Assembly (NCBI GenBank): GCA_944384995.1 | Contig: CALWVN010000002.1 | Coordinates: forward strand, 124,001 to 188,000 | DNA from: an uncultured Clostridia bacterium | Lineage (GTDB): Bacteria; Bacillota; Clostridia; Oscillospirales; Acutalibacteraceae | DNA: 64,000 nt | Reading direction: 5' to 3' | Shown: in pieces, positions 61,675 through 64,000 of the stretch | Layout: each line of letters starts with the position of its first letter | Position numbering within the stretch: the first letter of the stretch is position 1 | The notes under the pieces: model-generated | Database searches by the model: none | The model's input: the letters and a program-made list of their open reading frames with translations, nothing else | Told to the model about the DNA's origin: nothing | Position numbers and translations under genes: made by a program

Positions 61675-63456
61675 CTAATCTGTGCGCAATGGACTGCTAT
61701 GTTGATTCTGCAAGCTGTTTTGTGGGACTTTTGAGGCTTGCGGGAAAGTGGGGATTATTGATTTTTTTATATCTCGTCCATTTTTTCTGATAATCACCGA
61801 AACAATATCCTGCTCGCTCACATACTTCACCGGGCGAGCAGACTTATCCTGCAAGGTGTACGGCTCACCAAAGGTGATGCCCCATTTGGTATACAGCTTC
61901 ATTTGGGTGATGATCGGGTGCGCGCCGGTTTTGGTAACGAGCATAGAGCCTTTCGGCATGGTGCGCAGCTCGTCGCCGGTCATCAGCGGGCGCTCGATCA
62001 TTTGCATGGTCTGTGACGCATTCCGCCCCTGGCTGACCGAACCGCTCAGAACGGTCTTATTACCGAGCCGCTTGGAAACGCTGTCTGCGTCCTCAGACAT
62101 CGGGGCAAAGCCGCAATACATCGCGAGTTGGCAGTTGTCCACGATGATTTTAGCGCCCTCACGCCCATATTTTTCTTCCAGCTGTGCGGTAGATTGGATG
62201 ATTGGGACGACAGAGATCCGCCGCGACCGGGAGGCGGAAAACATCATTTCCGCGTTCTCGATCTTGGAGATTGTACCGAACTCGTCTAAGTACATCATCA
62301 CGCGGTTACGCAGCTGCCCTCCCTGCTCGTCGGCGATCGTGAGGATCTCGCGGTAGAGCTGCTGTACGATCAGACTGACCAAGAAATACTTGGACGCATC
62401 TTCTTCGGGCATAACGATAAAAATTGCCGACTTTTCGGAACAGAATTTTTCGGCGTGGATCGCCGTGCTGAAGCAGAGGATCTGTTCCATTTCCGTGTCC
62501 AAAAAAGAATTTAAGCGCGAAAGTGCGGTGGAGATCACCGACAGCATTTGCTGCTGCGGCGAGTTTAACGCAGCGCCGGCAAACCATCGAGCTTTGTGTT
62601 CCGGCGGCAGCGTATCAAGCAAAACCTGAAACTTGTTTTTATCCTTTTTGCCCGATGGTGCCAAGAGTTCCTGCAGGAGTTTGAACACAGATATAATGTG
62701 CCGCGTTTCTTTCGGGGCAAACTCCGCAATCAAAAGGATCGCAGAGGTGATCAACCCTTCGGCGGACTCATAGAAGTATGCATTCTGACCGTATTTTGCC
62801 GTACCGCGCTCGGAATCAGACGCCATGATCGTTTTGGCAACGATTTTGGCGTATTTTTCTGCCCGTGCGCGCAACGACAGATCCTCAGGCTTTTCCAAAG
62901 CCTGATCCATATAGAAGTTTACAAGATGCAATAGGTTGATCTCATCAGAGCGGGTCGGATTTCGCAAATCAATGACCGCAACGTTATAACCGTATACCTC
63001 TTTGGCAATCGTAGCATAATTTCGGTACAGATCGCCTTTGGTGTCGGTCGTCAAAAACGACATCCCCGATGCGCAGCAGTATTCCAAATTTGGATACAGG
63101 AAAAATGCAGTTTTTCCCGTACCTGCAGCACCGTCTACCAAAGCGTGTACATCATCGCAATCTACATATGCCGTGGTCTTACCGTGGCGGGTAACGCTGC
63201 CAATCAGGATGCCTTGCGCAGAGGGCAGAGCTTGCCCGGCTCGCCACTTCTGCGACTCAAACGGAACCTGTCGATATAATTCCTTGATCTCCGCTTTTGT
63301 AGCAAAGCGTGCATTGCCATGCTGCCCGTGTCCGACGCTTCGATTCTTTATCTTATTCAGCGAATAGCGGTGCTCTATGGCGGGAATTACAGTAACCAGC
63401 AGGACAAAGCCGACCAACAGGGCAATTAAAATGAATATTCCGTTTGTGTTTTCCAT
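61675..63456 (-). CDS. Type IV coupling protein, VirD4/TraG family
   Basis: Coupling proteins bring the relaxase-DNA complex to the conjugation channel. The start at 63454-63456 follows CAGGAGG and gives 593 residues. The N-terminus has one membrane helix (about 5-27), then the RecA-like ATPase with Walker A DGAAGTGKT (Lys115) and Walker B MMYLDEFG near residue 395, plus ASRSRRISVVPIIQS and the C-terminal RPLMTGDELRTMPKGSMLV. It is typical of integrative conjugative elements of Clostridia. No relaxase, channel or integrase gene is visible, and the downstream side is the RHS island, so it is an edge or relic of such an element. Confidence 0.85.
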   Translation of the reverse strand: MENTNGIFILIALLVGFVLLVTVIPAIEHRYSLNKIKNRSVGHGQHGNARFATKAEIKELYRQVPFESQKWRAGQALPSAQGILIGSVTRHGKTTAYVDCDDVHALVDGAAGTGKTAFFLYPNLEYCCASGMSFLTTDTKGDLYRNYATIAKEVYGYNVAVIDLRNPTRSDEINLLHLVNFYMDQALEKPEDLSLRARAEKYAKIVAKTIMASDSERGTAKYGQNAYFYESAEGLITSAILLIAEFAPKETRHIISVFKLLQELLAPSGKKDKNKFQVLLDTLPPEHKARWFAGAALNSPQQQMLSVISTALSRLNSFLDTEMEQILCFSTAIHAEKFCSEKSAIFIVMPEEDASKYFLVSLIVQQLYREILTIADEQGGQLRNRVMMYLDEFGTISKIENAEMMFSASRSRRISVVPIIQSTAQLEEKYGREGAKIIVDNCQLAMYCGFAPMSEDADSVSKRLGNKTVLSGSVSQGRNASQTMQMIERPLMTGDELRTMPKGSMLVTKTGAHPIITQMKLYTKWGITFGEPYTLQDKSARPVKYVSEQDIVSVIIRKNGRDIKKSIIPTFPQASKVPQNSLQNQHSSPLRTD

Positions 63457-63470
63457 GAGGAACCTCCTGA

Positions 63471-63493
63471 CTTTATGACATGATGTCACAAAG
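63471..63493. promoter_or_regulatory. Near-perfect 23-base palindrome upstream of the coupling-protein gene
   Basis: The core is TGACAT-G-ATGTCA, extended to CTTT and AAAG at the ends, with one mismatched pair. It lies right before the ribosome site, so a repressor could block the gene there. Confidence 0.5.
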
Positions 63494-63510
63494 TGTATAA
63501 AATTAAAAGA

Positions 63511-63525
63511 CTCACACAAAGTGAG
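63511..63525 (-). terminator. Small terminator-like hairpin upstream of the coupling-protein gene
   Basis: CTCAC and GTGAG pair across a 5-base loop and TCTTTTAATTTT follows on the - strand. The stem is short, so activity is uncertain. Confidence 0.35.
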
Positions 63526-63685
63526 CCTTCCAATCGTATAAGCTTAAACTCTGTAAGAATCTATTAGTTAGCGTCGAGATTATTTATTTTAATGAAAGAG
63601 TGTGTATTATTTCGTTGCTTCAAAATATATCTCGGCATAGAAAACGACCATATTCGAAATAAAAATTTATAAATACGCTATTTAC

Positions 63686-63714
63686 TTGCTATATATAATC
63701 AATAGATGTATAAT
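63686..63714 (+). promoter_or_regulatory. Promoter of the GHKL ATPase gene
   Basis: TTGCTA, 17 bases, TATAAT, 55 bases before the start codon at 63770. Confidence 0.65.
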
Positions 63715-63769
63715 AAACCCATATATAGATGGTTTAGTGGCATAATAATCTGGAAAGTGGTGATTCTAC

Positions 63770-64000
63770 ATGGCAACGAAGGCGCAGGGTGCTCCGACAA
63801 AGGAGTTCTTTGTTGGAATGCTTACAAGAGATATTGAGCTGAGTGATGCAATTCTAGATTTGTTAGATAATTGTTTAGATGGAGTTATCCGCCAAAAACG
63901 TGAGGTGGACAGAAATTCTACGAAAAATTATTATGAAGGATTTTTTTCACATATTTCTATCACGAAGGATTCTTTTATCATAGAGGATAACTGTGGAGGA
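63770..64000 (+). CDS. GHKL-type ATPase, N-terminal fragment (cut by window end)
   Basis: The open frame starts at ATG 63770 and continues without a stop to the edge, 77 codons. The sequence FFVGMLTRDIELSDAILDLLDNCLDGVI contains the N-box (Asp33-Asn34, Asp37) of Hsp90/MutL/histidine-kinase ATPases, and EDNCGG at 72-77 matches the G1 box. The rest of the protein, and with it the function, is outside the window. Such ATPases occur as repair proteins, MORC-like proteins and in phage-defence genes of mobile islands. Coding is AT-rich like the rest of the island. Confidence 0.7.
   Translation, partial: MATKAQGAPTKEFFVGMLTRDIELSDAILDLLDNCLDGVIRQKREVDRNSTKNYYEGFFSHISITKDSFIIEDNCGG

Overview
The window reads as a chromosome segment of an anaerobic, Gram-positive, spore-forming member of the Bacillota, most likely class Clostridia and close to the Oscillospiraceae/Ruminococcaceae. 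The evidence is the yqfC/yqfD/ylbJ sporulation genes, sepF-divIVA division genes, a sortase-like C-terminal anchor, a dockerin domain, split transketolase subunits, strong GGAGG ribosome sites and a fairly GC-rich core. No rRNA gene, complete tRNA gene, CRISPR array or transposase was seen. Family names come from reading motifs by eye, not from database searches.

Region 1 (1-17.2 kb) is conserved core, almost all on the + strand. It runs: tail of a surface protein, an SCP2-domain protein (- strand), an alpha/beta hydrolase, miaB, a YlbF-like protein, mutS, mutL, miaA, a HlyD-like membrane protein, a YggS/YlmE PLP protein, sepF, divIVA, lspA, an RluD-type pseudouridine synthase, a HAD hydrolase and the two transketolase halves. 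Many of these genes overlap or nearly touch, so long operons are likely. The theme is mismatch repair, tRNA modification and cell division.

Region 2 (17.2-30.6 kb, - strand) holds two accessory operons. The first has eight tightly packed genes: PI-PLC-like phosphodiesterase, membrane alpha/beta hydrolase, unknown protein, PHP phosphoesterase, GPH-type transporter, zinc-ribbon protein, secreted metallophosphoesterase and GH38 alpha-mannosidase. It looks like a dedicated pathway for a phosphorylated or mannosylated substrate. The second is an ECF sigma factor, a membrane protein with Ig-like domains (probable anti-sigma factor) and a secreted leucine-rich-repeat protein with a dockerin.

Region 3 (30.6-50.4 kb) returns to core genes: recO, a YqzL-like gene, era, dgkA, ybeY, phoH, yqfD and yqfC (- strand), divergent ylbJ, then pyrG and a DUF1846 protein. 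It continues with an XRE regulator, two membrane proteins, an M28 peptidase, GtrA, a second metallophosphoesterase, a VanZ-like protein, a GH18-LysM enzyme and a methyltransferase.

Region 4 (50.4-64 kb) is a lower-GC accessory island centred on a 2184-residue RHS polymorphic toxin-like protein with an unrecognised C-terminus and an adjacent membrane protein that may be its immunity protein. Three related promoter/leader sequences occur here: before an orphan membrane gene, before the RHS gene, and before a small RHS remnant. Two copies of a tRNA 3'-end plus its terminator flank the RHS locus about 8.9 kb apart, as expected of old integration sites. Beyond the second copy lie an unknown gene, a conjugation coupling protein (VirD4/TraG type) and the start of a GHKL-type ATPase cut by the window edge. 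Gene-free stretches over 300 bases are 40796-41225 (promoter and structured leaders), 44453-44784 (gtrA terminator, otherwise nothing clear), 50376-51033 and 51733-52664 (repeat, leader and att-like sequence), 60124-60939 (leader, RHS remnant, palindromes, att-like copy) and 63457-63769 (operator-like palindrome and promoter).
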